DNA of 46,818 nt from T3Sed10-241 sp036796255 (GTDB lineage: Bacteria > Bacteroidota > Bacteroidia > Flavobacteriales_D > Cryomorphaceae). Shown one piece after another: positions 34,021 to 42,989 of this stretch. Under the pieces are notes generated by a model. The model was not told where the DNA came from. It made no database searches and saw nothing but the letters and a program-made list of their open reading frames with translations. The position numbers and the translations under genes were made by a program. The DNA lies in NCBI GenBank assembly GCA_036796255.1, contig DAIRDH010000023.1:1-46818 (forward strand), read 5' to 3'. Within the stretch, counting starts at the first letter, position 1. The number at the start of each line of letters is the position of its first letter.

Positions 34021-34536
34021 CTAATTGTTTTTTGCTGCTGTGTATTTGCGCTTCACCTGCTCTACAATCTCAAACACTGCCGGGCATATCGGTATGTTTC
34101 TCACTGTGAGGTCGAGAATCTCCTTCATATTGCGCCTATCGGTGTGTGGGTACTCGCGGCATGCCTTGGGCCTCACTTCGTATATGCCGCAGTAGTTGTC
34201 AGGCGCCAGAAATGGGCAGGGCACTTGCCTGAGCACATAGTCGCCATCCTCATCGATGCGGAGGTATTGCGTGGTGAATTTGGCCGGGCGCATCGAGAGG
34301 TGTCGGGCTATTCTCGTGATGTCCTTTTCGGTAAATAGGGGTCCTGTGGTTTTACAGCAATTGGCACATTTTAAGCAATCGGTGCATGCGAATACCTCCT
34401 CATGGGCCTGATGAAACATTGCATCAATATCTCCAGGTTTTTCTGAGGCAAGTGTGCGCATAAAGCGCTTGTTTTCCTTGCGCTTGCCAGAGGCTTTTTG
34501 CCTCAGTGTTGCCGGATCAGTTAGTTCCATAAACAT
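34021..34536 (-). CDS. YkgJ-family cysteine-cluster protein
   Basis: A 171-residue soluble protein with a basic N terminus (QKASGKRKENKRFMR) and the YkgJ pattern: CTDCLKCANCCKTTGP around residue 52, CPFLAPDNYCGIYEVRPKACREYPH around 105-135, and a final CP. The cysteines are thought to bind zinc or an iron-sulfur cluster; the reaction is unknown. Start at 34536 or the ATG two codons later. It follows the M14-type hydrolase gene on the same strand (30-base gap), so it may be the last gene of that transcript. Confidence 0.85.
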   Translation of the reverse strand: MFMELTDPATLRQKASGKRKENKRFMRTLASEKPGDIDAMFHQAHEEVFACTDCLKCANCCKTTGPLFTEKDITRIARHLSMRPAKFTTQYLRIDEDGDYVLRQVPCPFLAPDNYCGIYEVRPKACREYPHTDRRNMKEILDLTVRNIPICPAVFEIVEQVKRKYTAAKNN

Positions 34537-34566
34537 GGATTGGCATGGAGGTGAAGGTCACTGAAT

Positions 34567-35823
34567 TCATGACCGCTGCTTTGGCCCTTTGAAATCGTAT
34601 TTCCTGCGGATGAACAAGGTGAGGTCACCTTGCTTCTTCTTTCGGCGGTAGCCCATCAGGTGAAGTATCTCAGTGCTGTACCAGCGGGCTATGGTGCTGT
34701 TTACCACCATGGTTTGGTCGCTTTTCATGAAAGGGCGCACCCCAGGCAGGAATCTTAGCATCCTGTACAAGCTCAGCCTCCGGAATACGTATGATACCGT
34801 AAGCCAGAACTTTTTAATGCGCTTGATGGTAAAGTAGGCATCGCTGCCCTGTGCCTGGTACAAAGGCATGAAGATAAGTCCATTTTCTTTGGCATGAAGC
34901 ATTTTGCCATTCAGTTTGGCGAGGGGTTGGTCACGGGCTATGGGCTGAAAGTTGACAAACCCAGGCAGCATTTGAAATATTTCCCCTGGCTCGATGGCTT
35001 GGCGCTCCCGCACTTCGTATATGCTGTTGTTGCCATCACAAGCTTTAAAGAGGTGGGCTATGTGCTGCTTATACTTCGGTATTTCAATACTCTTCATAAG
35101 CCCGGCACAGGCAAGGCTCAGCCAAATAAGCGATTCGTGGTTGTGTACACTGTCGGCAGCGCTGTGCTGTCCGCCTTCAAAGGCAATAGATACACAGCCC
35201 AATTCATTGACATAACTTAGTAAGGGTTCTGTAAGGTGCTCTTCAATTCCAATTACTGAGGGCACAGGAATATGCTTTGCAAACTTCCTGTTCATGATGG
35301 TATCACTCATTGTAAGGAAGGGGATACTTTTTACAGAAGTGGTATGCAGGTCTACAAAAACAAATGGGCCTTTTTCCTTGTGCATGATTTCATCAATGAA
35401 TCCCCAGAGTTCAATTTGTTCTTCAACCTCATTGATAATTTCAGTAGGGTGGTAATCACGCCTTCTTGCGCGTTCAACTTTATCGGCCTGCCATATGCGG
35501 TTCAGGTCGTCCTGGATGTAGCGCTCTCCGCGCTCAAGGGCAGTGAGGTTGCCAGCCAAAGCGTAAACATTGCCAAGCAGCAATGGCTGCAAGCGCTCCA
35601 GCTCCCGCATTGCATGCTTTAGCGCTAGCACGCCCGTAGGCTCATTGCCATGCATACCGCCGATGAAGACAATGTTTGGACCATGGGCCTTACCCTTGAT
35701 CTGTGCAATTACACGCGATACTTGTACTGCCTGGCCTTCAACGAAGTCAAACAGGGTTATTGTTTTTGGCTTCAAGGTTTTCGAGTTCTTCAAAAAGTTG
35801 CTCTGCAATGCAGATGAAGTCAT
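34567..35823 (-). CDS. M14-family aspartoacylase/succinylglutamate desuccinylase-like hydrolase
   Basis: A 418-residue zinc carboxypeptidase-fold enzyme. Motifs: FIGGMHGNEPTG (zinc His and Glu), NLTALERGERYIQDDLNRIW (the substrate Arg-type segment), FVDLHTTS (second zinc His) and SIAFEGGQHS (catalytic Glu). The AstE/AspA subfamily splits N-acyl amino acids such as N-acetylaspartate or N-succinylglutamate. The first ATG, at 35823, overlaps the end of the GCS2-CBS gene by 77 bases; a TTG at 35775 would shorten this. The overlap strongly suggests co-expression. The acyl-amino-acid substrate is unknown. Confidence 0.88.
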   Translation of the reverse strand: MTSSALQSNFLKNSKTLKPKTITLFDFVEGQAVQVSRVIAQIKGKAHGPNIVFIGGMHGNEPTGVLALKHAMRELERLQPLLLGNVYALAGNLTALERGERYIQDDLNRIWQADKVERARRRDYHPTEIINEVEEQIELWGFIDEIMHKEKGPFVFVDLHTTSVKSIPFLTMSDTIMNRKFAKHIPVPSVIGIEEHLTEPLLSYVNELGCVSIAFEGGQHSAADSVHNHESLIWLSLACAGLMKSIEIPKYKQHIAHLFKACDGNNSIYEVRERQAIEPGEIFQMLPGFVNFQPIARDQPLAKLNGKMLHAKENGLIFMPLYQAQGSDAYFTIKRIKKFWLTVSYVFRRLSLYRMLRFLPGVRPFMKSDQTMVVNSTIARWYSTEILHLMGYRRKKKQGDLTLFIRRKYDFKGPKQRS

Positions 35824-37681
35824 ACTCAGTAACAATTCCGATGAGCTTCAGTCCTTTCACCACGGGCAGGCAACCTAAATTGTACTTTCTCATAAGGCGC
35901 AGGGCTTCTACAGTGAGGGTGTCGCCCGTTACGGTCACGGGGTGCCTGGTCATGATGTCATTTACAGTGGGTTGGCTGAGCTCATGGTCCACTTTTCGGC
36001 TGAAATATTTTAAAATATCAGCCGAGGTCATGATTCCCACCACTTCGCCGTCTTCGTTTTCAACGGGAACGTGGTGTATTTTGCGCCAGTCCATTACGCT
36101 TGCAGCGAGTTCCACCAGGTCTTCTTCCTGAACGGTGTAGAGCTCTTGCGACATAATCTGGCGCACATATTTGAACTTGTTGGCCCAGGATCCGCTCTCG
36201 CGAATGTTGGGCATATCCCAGGTGTGTACAGGTGCTCCAGTTTGCTGACGGCGCAGCATGCCGGCGGTTACGGCAACCACAGCTTCCTCACGCGATGATT
36301 TTTTGATTAGCTTGGTGAATGCCGAGTTGAGCCAAATGCTGCCAGTTTGGTGGCCCTTAACCCGCGCTTCAATGATGTTGAGGTAGCAATCGATATCCTC
36401 AGGATTGATATTCATTTTTGCCAGACCTTCGCGCGCAATTGGCAGCAGTTCTGTCACGATCAATTCCTCAGCAGTGCGCACTTTGCCATTCACCCACCTG
36501 AACTGTGCCCCGAGGCCTACTTGGGCGGCCTTCAGGAAGTTGTGCTTGGCATGGTCAAAGTCCAGATGGTTTTCAATGTCTTTCACGTAGTCGGGCATGC
36601 CGGCCATCAGGCCAAGCCAGAATGCGGCATTCGAAATTTCATCCACCACGGTAGGGCCTGAAGGGATGTATCGGTTTTCGATGCGCAGGTGCGGCTTGCC
36701 ATTGGTGATACCATAGCAGGGACGGTTCCATTTGTAGATGGTGCCGTTGTGCAGGTTGAGCGCGCGCAACTTGGGTATTTTACCGTCGCGCAGCTGGTCG
36801 AGCGCATCCTCGTCGATGTGGCCGGCGAGTAGTAATTTGTAATACGCAATGTCATATTTGAAGATTTCTGTCACGCTCTCGCGCAGCCAGTCTGTTCCAA
36901 AATCTACACGGCTCTTGATTTCCCGCTCAGGATTGTTGAGGTTCTTGAGGTCTACTGTTTGCTCAAATACGGCAATACGCGATTCTTCCCAAAGCCTGCG
37001 CCCAAAGAGCAGAGGCGAGTTAGAGGCTGCCGCCAAAACGGGTCCCGCAATGGCTTGCGCCCAATTATATTTGTCGACAAAGTCGTCAGCATCCACCTGA
37101 AGATGAATTTGAAAGCTTGTGTTACACGCTTCAAAAAGCATGGTGTTGTGCTTGGTAATGAGCTCGTCGGTGCCTTTGATATTGAACTCGAAATCTCCTC
37201 CACGCATTTTGACCATGGCATCGTTCAGGGCGCGGTAGCGGTCATAGGGGGTGATATTGATAAATTCAAGATCGGACTTTCTAATGGTGGGCAGGATACC
37301 CGTAAGTACCATTTGAGCATCAAATTCTTTGGCGGCGAGCTCAGCCCGGTTGAGCAGCTCAGTGAGGTGCTGCTCCATGGTGCGCAGGGCATCACCTGAA
37401 AAGATCAGGGGATCAAGGTTGCACTCGATGTTGAACTTGGCAAGCTCCGTGGTATAATGCTCGTCATTGAGCTTGCCCAGCACATCAATACCTACCATTG
37501 CCGGGCGGTAGAAGCGGTCAACAAAACAAAGCTCCTGCTCGGCGCCTATTCGGGCTACTCCTTTTTCAAACATGCCTTTGTCGAGCATATACTCGAGGGC
37601 CTTCATATCTCTCAAGATGGCACTTACAAACTGCTTGCGTTGTTCTTTCGTCTCTACGACGAACACGTCCATGGCTCCCAT
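35747..37681 (-). CDS. GCS2-type carboxylate-amine ligase fused to a CBS-domain pair
   Basis: A 644-residue fusion. Residues ~1-500 form a glutamate-cysteine ligase 2-type domain: ARIGAEQELCFVD (metal-binding Glu near 48-50), FNIECNLDP (~84-91), EACNTSFQIHLQV, RIENRYIPSGPTVVDE and a C-terminal helical part. Residues ~505-630 are two CBS motifs (MSQELYTVQEEDLVELAASVMDW..., VNDIMTRHPVTVTGDTLTVEALRLM), which usually bind adenosine nucleotides and control a linked enzyme. Known GCS2 proteins ligate glutamate to an amine with ATP. The substrate pair is unknown here. It overlaps an M14 hydrolase gene and is near a FAH-family and a YkgJ gene, which hints at a small amide-metabolite pathway. Confidence 0.88.
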   Translation of the reverse strand: MGAMDVFVVETKEQRKQFVSAILRDMKALEYMLDKGMFEKGVARIGAEQELCFVDRFYRPAMVGIDVLGKLNDEHYTTELAKFNIECNLDPLIFSGDALRTMEQHLTELLNRAELAAKEFDAQMVLTGILPTIRKSDLEFINITPYDRYRALNDAMVKMRGGDFEFNIKGTDELITKHNTMLFEACNTSFQIHLQVDADDFVDKYNWAQAIAGPVLAAASNSPLLFGRRLWEESRIAVFEQTVDLKNLNNPEREIKSRVDFGTDWLRESVTEIFKYDIAYYKLLLAGHIDEDALDQLRDGKIPKLRALNLHNGTIYKWNRPCYGITNGKPHLRIENRYIPSGPTVVDEISNAAFWLGLMAGMPDYVKDIENHLDFDHAKHNFLKAAQVGLGAQFRWVNGKVRTAEELIVTELLPIAREGLAKMNINPEDIDCYLNIIEARVKGHQTGSIWLNSAFTKLIKKSSREEAVVAVTAGMLRRQQTGAPVHTWDMPNIRESGSWANKFKYVRQIMSQELYTVQEEDLVELAASVMDWRKIHHVPVENEDGEVVGIMTSADILKYFSRKVDHELSQPTVNDIMTRHPVTVTGDTLTVEALRLMRKYNLGCLPVVKGLKLIGIVTEYDFICIAEQLFEELENLEAKNNNPV

Positions 37682-37788
37682 TCAAAAAAAATTAGCGTAA
37701 TTAATTGGTTAAGGTAAAAGTTTAAGGTCAAGCAAAACCCAATAAAGGTGAAGTTCAAAATTTTCTGCTGAATTGCAAACAAGTAGCG

Positions 37789-38403
37789 CTATTTAATGCG
37801 CAGTTTCAATAATTTTTCTCCTTCAATGGCCGCTTCGAGTACGTCGCCTTTTTGTACGGGGCCCACTCCGCTGGGTGTACCCGTGTAAATGAGATCTCCC
37901 ATTTTCAAGGTGAAGTACTTCGATACCTGCACAATAAGATCATCAAAGTCGAAAAGCATGTCGCTTGAATTGCCTGATTGAACCAATATACCATTCTTGT
38001 GTAAGGTGAAATTGATGCGCTTATGGTCAGGCAGGTTGGCAAGCGGTATAAATTTTTGCGAAAGCGGGGCTGAATGGTCAAATGCCTTGGCTTTTTCCCA
38101 AGGAAGTCCTTTTTCCTTGCACTGCTGCTGCAGGTCACGTGCAGTGAAGTCTATGCCAATACCCACTTCGTTGTAGTATTTGTGGGCAAACTTAGGGTCA
38201 ATGTGCTTGCCCAGTCGGCTCACCCTTAATACGAGTTCAACTTCATAGTGCAGGTCTTGGGTGTGTTCAGGATAAAAGAACGGATGCCCTTTGGGTATGA
38301 GCGCCGTTTCTGGTTTCATGAAAATGACAGGCTCCGATGGAACTTCGTTATTCAGTTCTTTGGCATGCTCTGCATAGTTGCGCCCTATACATATGATTTT
38401 CAT
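37789..38403 (-). CDS. Fumarylacetoacetate hydrolase (FAH) family protein
   Basis: A 204-residue FAH-fold enzyme. It begins KIICIGRNYAEHAKE; the metal site is Glu54 and Glu56 in HYEVELVLRV and Asp85 in GIGIDFTARD; the substrate segment GDLIYTGTPSGVGPV is near the C terminus. The short form, as in YcgM, acts on acylpyruvates or oxaloacetate-like 2-oxo acids in known members. Its start overlaps the stop of the exonuclease gene by four bases (ATGA). Confidence 0.92.
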   Translation of the reverse strand: MKIICIGRNYAEHAKELNNEVPSEPVIFMKPETALIPKGHPFFYPEHTQDLHYEVELVLRVSRLGKHIDPKFAHKYYNEVGIGIDFTARDLQQQCKEKGLPWEKAKAFDHSAPLSQKFIPLANLPDHKRINFTLHKNGILVQSGNSSDMLFDFDDLIVQVSKYFTLKMGDLIYTGTPSGVGPVQKGDVLEAAIEGEKLLKLRIK

Positions 38404-39233
38404 TGTGCGTGGCTCAGTCTTTCTTTAATGTCACGGAGCACTTTTTTGGTGTAAAGTGGGAAATCACCATTGAGCATCCAGCCATAATATCCAGGCTCTA
38501 CGCGCAATACGTCCTCAACAGTGCGCCCTTTGTGCTTGCCAAAGTTGAATATCTCTTCACCCTTCTCGTTGTAAACGAACCGCCCCATAAAGTCAACATT
38601 TCGGTGCCTTTGCGACACTTCATGCAGGTGTGTCATGTCGTTCACTACAGGTTGATAGCGCTTACCGTCTTTGTCTTCAATTTCTGCGCCGCTATAACGG
38701 TCGAGTTGTGCGAGCAATATCTCGTAGGTGGCTTCCACATCGGCCATGGCTTCGTGTGCATTTTCGAGGTCCTTGCCGCAGTAAAACTTGTAACCTGCCT
38801 TGAGGGTGCGCTGCTCCATCAAGTGAAATATATTCTGAACATCTACCAGATTTCTGTTTTCTATACTGAATTCAATGCCACAGCGCAAGAATTCCTCAGC
38901 GAGTATAGGCACGTCAAATTTATTGGAATTGTAACCGGCCAGGTCGGCGTCGTACAAAAACTTGAACAGTTTGGGTGCCACTTCGCAAAAGGTGGGCGCA
39001 TCGGCCACATCTTCGTCAAAAATACCGTGAATTGCACTGGTTTCAGCTGGAATGGGCATTTCAGGATTGATTAAAAAGCGTTCCGGACCGGTACTCGGAT
39101 CTGGTCTCTTTTCAATGCGGCCATCGGGATATACTTTGAGGATCGCGATTTCCACAATCCTGTCAGAAGCCACATTGACTCCTGTGGTTTCCAAATCAAA
39201 AAATGCGAGAGGTCTCTCGAGGTTAAGTTTCAT
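38400..39233 (-). CDS. DEDDh 3'-5' exonuclease with Exo X-like C-terminal domain
   Basis: A 277-residue DnaQ-like exonuclease. Catalytic residues: Asp13 and Glu15 in FFDLETTG, Asp107 in NSNKFDVPIL and His160/Asp165 in HEAMADVEATY. The region between is the canonical RNaseT/DnaQ fold. The last ~70 residues (FNFGKHKGRTVEDVLRVEPGYYGWML) match the small zinc-less C-terminal domain of exodeoxyribonuclease X-like proteins. Single-stranded DNA or mismatch repair role is likely. It overlaps the FAH gene by 4 bases and lies 2 bases after a TPR-PD40 gene. Confidence 0.9.
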   Translation of the reverse strand: MKLNLERPLAFFDLETTGVNVASDRIVEIAILKVYPDGRIEKRPDPSTGPERFLINPEMPIPAETSAIHGIFDEDVADAPTFCEVAPKLFKFLYDADLAGYNSNKFDVPILAEEFLRCGIEFSIENRNLVDVQNIFHLMEQRTLKAGYKFYCGKDLENAHEAMADVEATYEILLAQLDRYSGAEIEDKDGKRYQPVVNDMTHLHEVSQRHRNVDFMGRFVYNEKGEEIFNFGKHKGRTVEDVLRVEPGYYGWMLNGDFPLYTKKVLRDIKERLSHAQ

Positions 39234-39235
39234 AA

Positions 39236-40804
39236 TTATTTCTCGAGATTTATCGTCTTTAAGTTGTTATCCTGGCGCACATGCGCACTGTTTACCACGA
39301 GCATTTCGTTGTAAGGCTTATAGCCTGGCAGGTCAAGGTACATGAAATATTTTCCGGGATACAGTGCAAGCACATAATTACCCGTGATGCTATTGGCCGC
39401 ATATTCGCCAATGGCCTCGTCAAATTCATTTTTTATTTTGATCCTTGGCTTGGCTTCAAGGTCGGGAAAGTCAACATTAGGTAAATTCACTAAAAACACC
39501 GCAGGCAATGATTCACGGGTGTTTTGATAGCTTATTTCATATATATCAAGGTCGCCTTTTCCTTCAGGGCGCAAGGCGGTAAGATAAGCACGGTCGCCAT
39601 AGGCATTGAATGAAATGCTTTTTTCATTGCCCGAGGTATTGATGGGATATCCGAGATTCTGTGGTTTGCTCCAGGTGTTTTCTTTGGTATCCCATGAGGA
39701 GAAGAACAAGTCAAAATTGCCGAGACCGGGATGTCCGTTGGAGCAGAAATACAAGGTGCGGCCATCACCGGATAGGGTAGGGAAGTCTTCGTCAAATTTG
39801 GTGTTGACTTCAGGCCCCAAATTCATAGGCTCGGCCCAGGCTCCGGTAGGAAGCTTTCTTCGCATCCAAATGTCAAGCCCACCCAAACCACCCGGTCGGT
39901 CGCTTGAAAATATCAATACGTTGCCGTCGCGCGAGATAGAGCATGCGCTTTCCACGTACTGCGTGTTTACAGTTTCCGTCAAGGGAAGCGGATTGCCAAA
40001 TACCGTTTTCTCATTTACGCTCAGATAGATATCTCCATACGAGTTGATGTGGTCAACGTAAAAAAACAGCGAGTCACCTGAGTCAGTGAGCCCCACAGCT
40101 TGTTCATCATAATTGGTATTGATGCGGTCACTCAACTTAACCGCTTCTGTCCACTCGCCTTTTTCTTTCGATGACATATATATATTTGATGGATAGTACC
40201 CATCAAATTCAGGCTGAGCACCTGGCTTTGCCTTGCGCCTCGAAGTAAATATGAGGAGATCCTCATTCTTATTAATGAACGGATGGTAATCTGGATAAGG
40301 ACTGTTTAATTTGTCTTCCAGGTTTTTGAAGGTTACATCCACAGGATACTTTAATAACTCCTGTGCAGCAATGTAATTTGCTTTTCTCCGAGCGAAGTCA
40401 TCACTGTTCTTTTTGTTAACATTTCCACCTTTTTCGTACTTATTGAGGAGGTCAAGGGCTTCGTCGTAGCGGTGGTGATGCGTGTACGCTTCTGCGAGGT
40501 GAAGATAACCTTCAGAGGGCAATTTACCTGAGCTCTCGGCCTTGGTCAGATAGTCAAGGGCCTTAAGCTGATCAATGTGGGTGCGCAGATAGCTGATGCC
40601 AATGTTTAAGTTGTATTCCGCGTGATCCGGTTCTTTGTTGAGCAGGCGCTCATAAAGTTCAATTGCTTTAAAGTAATTTCCATCTTCGAAGGCGATCTGG
40701 GCTGAGCGCGGATCTTGTGCTCCAGCCGAATAGGTCAGAAACAGTGTGAAAATGCTTATGCTAAAAAACGACTTTAATGGGTTGCAAGTGAGCTCGTACA
40801 TCAT
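39236..40804 (-). CDS. TPR-PD40 envelope protein without OmpA domain
   Basis: A 522-residue exported protein. A signal peptide (ending YSAGAQ near residue 29) is followed by TPR-like helices (about 30-140) and then WD40-like PD40 blades carrying SRDGNVLIFSSDRPGGLGGLDIW, SGDGRTLYFCSNGHPGLGNFDLFF and FNAYGDRAYLTALRPEGKGDLDIY. The C terminus (EAKPRIKIKNEFDEAIGEYAANSITGNYVLALYPGKYFMYLDLPGYK) resembles a carboxypeptidase-regulatory beta-sandwich. This is the body of PorE-like proteins tied to the T9SS and envelope, but there is no C-terminal peptidoglycan-binding OmpA domain. The neighbour at 40854 is a longer paralogue. Confidence 0.85.
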   Translation of the reverse strand: MMYELTCNPLKSFFSISIFTLFLTYSAGAQDPRSAQIAFEDGNYFKAIELYERLLNKEPDHAEYNLNIGISYLRTHIDQLKALDYLTKAESSGKLPSEGYLHLAEAYTHHHRYDEALDLLNKYEKGGNVNKKNSDDFARRKANYIAAQELLKYPVDVTFKNLEDKLNSPYPDYHPFINKNEDLLIFTSRRKAKPGAQPEFDGYYPSNIYMSSKEKGEWTEAVKLSDRINTNYDEQAVGLTDSGDSLFFYVDHINSYGDIYLSVNEKTVFGNPLPLTETVNTQYVESACSISRDGNVLIFSSDRPGGLGGLDIWMRRKLPTGAWAEPMNLGPEVNTKFDEDFPTLSGDGRTLYFCSNGHPGLGNFDLFFSSWDTKENTWSKPQNLGYPINTSGNEKSISFNAYGDRAYLTALRPEGKGDLDIYEISYQNTRESLPAVFLVNLPNVDFPDLEAKPRIKIKNEFDEAIGEYAANSITGNYVLALYPGKYFMYLDLPGYKPYNEMLVVNSAHVRQDNNLKTINLEK

Positions 40805-40853
40805 AGGTAATGGTGTTCAGTGTTCAACAATGTTGCCGTTTCATAACCACAGA

Positions 40854-42914
40854 TCAATTGGCCTTAATGTCAATGTATTGGTACTGCTTATAGTTCTCTT
40901 CGCCTTCTTTGTAATCGCCTTTGTAATTGGGACCGCTTACCACGTGTTCTATAGACTTAAAGTTGATCTTGTCTTCATCCATGTTCAGGTATTTGGCTTT
41001 CGCCAAAATACGTTCTTTGGCTTTATTGGCCCTGATTTGTGCCAGTTTTTCATTGCTGCCATAGGTGCGCGTAGGTACTTTCGATGCACTTCCAACAATT
41101 TCAATATCTACATTGCCATTTTTATCAATTCGCTTTGATACCTGGCGCATGAAGTTAGTGAAGATATCTTCTTCAAGTGCCACCGCATTTTCATTGTATC
41201 CAAAATAGCGCTTAAAGGTGGCCGGAGTATTGTCACCGGTGGTGGAGCTTACAATCAGCTCACCATCATCACTGCGCACCACGGTGGCTGTGCCATCTTG
41301 CTCAATTCTCAGAGGATTGAGAATAAGTTCTTTGTTAATTTCCTGATAGGAGTTGTTGCAATCAATGTTAAATGTATCTGTCGCCAATACAAGTCCGTCT
41401 TTCAGATATTCAACCAAATAACTGTCACACGGTGGAAGAATCGCTACAAAACCTCCATCGCGGCTTCGCGGCGTGTACACATCGGTTCTTTGTGTTCGTG
41501 TGTTGGTCACATTGATGTTGAGCAAATCAGGAATTGGCGTCATATCGGCAGTAAATATTTTGCCCATGAGCACAGCCATCTTTACCTCGCGTGGGCTTGG
41601 CAGATTTACCATGTAAATATCTTTCTCACCATAACCTTCGTCTTTGATGGAAGAATAGTATGCACGCCGGCCGTCAGCGCTCGTTACAAAGAAAACGTCG
41701 TCATCGGCGGTATTGATGGGGTAACCTATATTCACTGGTTTTCCCCAGGTATCTGTTTCCACGTCGTAAGCGGAGTAGAAAACGTCAAAGCCCCCCATAC
41801 TGGAATGGCCTTCGGAGCTGAAATACATGGTTTGTCCATCAGCTGAGATGAATACGGCGTCTTCCTCATAGCGTGTATTGATGTTTTCACCGAGGTTTTG
41901 CGCAGCGCTCCATTCGCCGTTGGGCAATTTTCGCACCCTGTATATGTCTCTTCCACCAAAACCCCCTGAGCGGTTGCTCACGAAGTAGGCTGTTTCTTTG
42001 TCAACACTCACAGCAATATGTGTGTCCCACTGATTTGAGTTGATTCCACCGCCCATCTTCACAGGTTCCGACCAGGTTTCTCCCACAAGTTTGCTTTCAT
42101 AAATATTTCCGATACCGTCGTCATCACGGTACATGTAAAGCATCTGCCCATCAGCGCTCACATTGACAGTCGCGGTATGATCGGGGGCATTGATCTCGAG
42201 GAGTTCAGGCGTTTGCCATTCGCCTTGTCGGTCTTTGTAAGAAACGTAAATATCGTTGAAATACTCTCCGGTCAGCCTGTCGCGGACGCCAAGGTTGGAG
42301 CTGTCTGGCCGCACTCTCGAAGAGGTAAAAAACAAAGCGTTTTCGTCAACGGAAATAACCGGACTAAAATCAGGAAACTCAGAGTTTATGGTAGCACCCA
42401 GGTTGGTGATTTGAAAATCCACTGGCTTTATTGTCAGTAATTTGGCATTTTCAGCCTGCTGGATACCGAGTTGAGAGTTGGCTTGTAAGAAGTGCTTGGG
42501 TGAGGCTTTTTGCTTAAAGGTTTTGTAGCTTTCAATGGCCTCGTCAAACTTGTTGTTCAGATGATATGCCCGGCCAATGTAATAATGGACTTCGAGCGGC
42601 GATTTGGTCTCCTGTGGGCTGAAGCGGTCGTAGTTGTTGCTGATGCCGAGCTCTAAGGCCCTTTTGAGAAAAGGGAGTGCTGCTGTTTTATTTCCGCCTG
42701 AGTTAAGGTGGGCAAGCCCCGCCCGGTAATTCACGTTACCGTTGTCAGAATGAGTGCTTGCAAGGGAGAACCATATCTGGGCCGCTTGGTTCTGTTCATT
42801 CTCTTCCTGAAGCTTTAATGCTTCGGCGAAACGTGTATTAAAATTACTTTCCTGACTCTGACCCGCTACCGCTGCCAGCAATAGAAAGGCAGTACAAAGC
42901 CATCGAAAATTCAT
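40854..42914 (-). CDS. TPR-PD40 envelope protein with OmpA-like C terminus (PorE-like)
   Basis: About 686 residues from the ATG at 42914; MNFRWLCTAFLLLAAVAGQSQ is a signal peptide. TPR-like helices (about 25-150) are followed by PD40 blades (SVDENALFFTSSR, SADGQMLYMYRDDDGIGN, SVDKETAYFVSNRSGGFGGRDIY, SADGQTMYFSSEGHSSMGGFDVFYS, SADGRRAYYSSIKDEGYGEKDIY), a beta-sandwich and an OmpA-like tail in which VDIEIVGSASKVPT and RANKAKERI mark the peptidoglycan-binding fold. Family members such as PorE are part of or near the T9SS. Similarity is by architecture only. Upstream ATGs at 42920 and 42929 are less likely starts. Confidence 0.88.
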   Translation of the reverse strand: MNFRWLCTAFLLLAAVAGQSQESNFNTRFAEALKLQEENEQNQAAQIWFSLASTHSDNGNVNYRAGLAHLNSGGNKTAALPFLKRALELGISNNYDRFSPQETKSPLEVHYYIGRAYHLNNKFDEAIESYKTFKQKASPKHFLQANSQLGIQQAENAKLLTIKPVDFQITNLGATINSEFPDFSPVISVDENALFFTSSRVRPDSSNLGVRDRLTGEYFNDIYVSYKDRQGEWQTPELLEINAPDHTATVNVSADGQMLYMYRDDDGIGNIYESKLVGETWSEPVKMGGGINSNQWDTHIAVSVDKETAYFVSNRSGGFGGRDIYRVRKLPNGEWSAAQNLGENINTRYEEDAVFISADGQTMYFSSEGHSSMGGFDVFYSAYDVETDTWGKPVNIGYPINTADDDVFFVTSADGRRAYYSSIKDEGYGEKDIYMVNLPSPREVKMAVLMGKIFTADMTPIPDLLNINVTNTRTQRTDVYTPRSRDGGFVAILPPCDSYLVEYLKDGLVLATDTFNIDCNNSYQEINKELILNPLRIEQDGTATVVRSDDGELIVSSTTGDNTPATFKRYFGYNENAVALEEDIFTNFMRQVSKRIDKNGNVDIEIVGSASKVPTRTYGSNEKLAQIRANKAKERILAKAKYLNMDEDKINFKSIEHVVSGPNYKGDYKEGEENYKQYQYIDIKAN

Positions 42915-42989
42915 ATGCATTCCATTCATCCTTTAAGGGAATAAGTCCCAAAGCTAATATAAAGCCTTTGGATGTGCACATTTAGCAGG

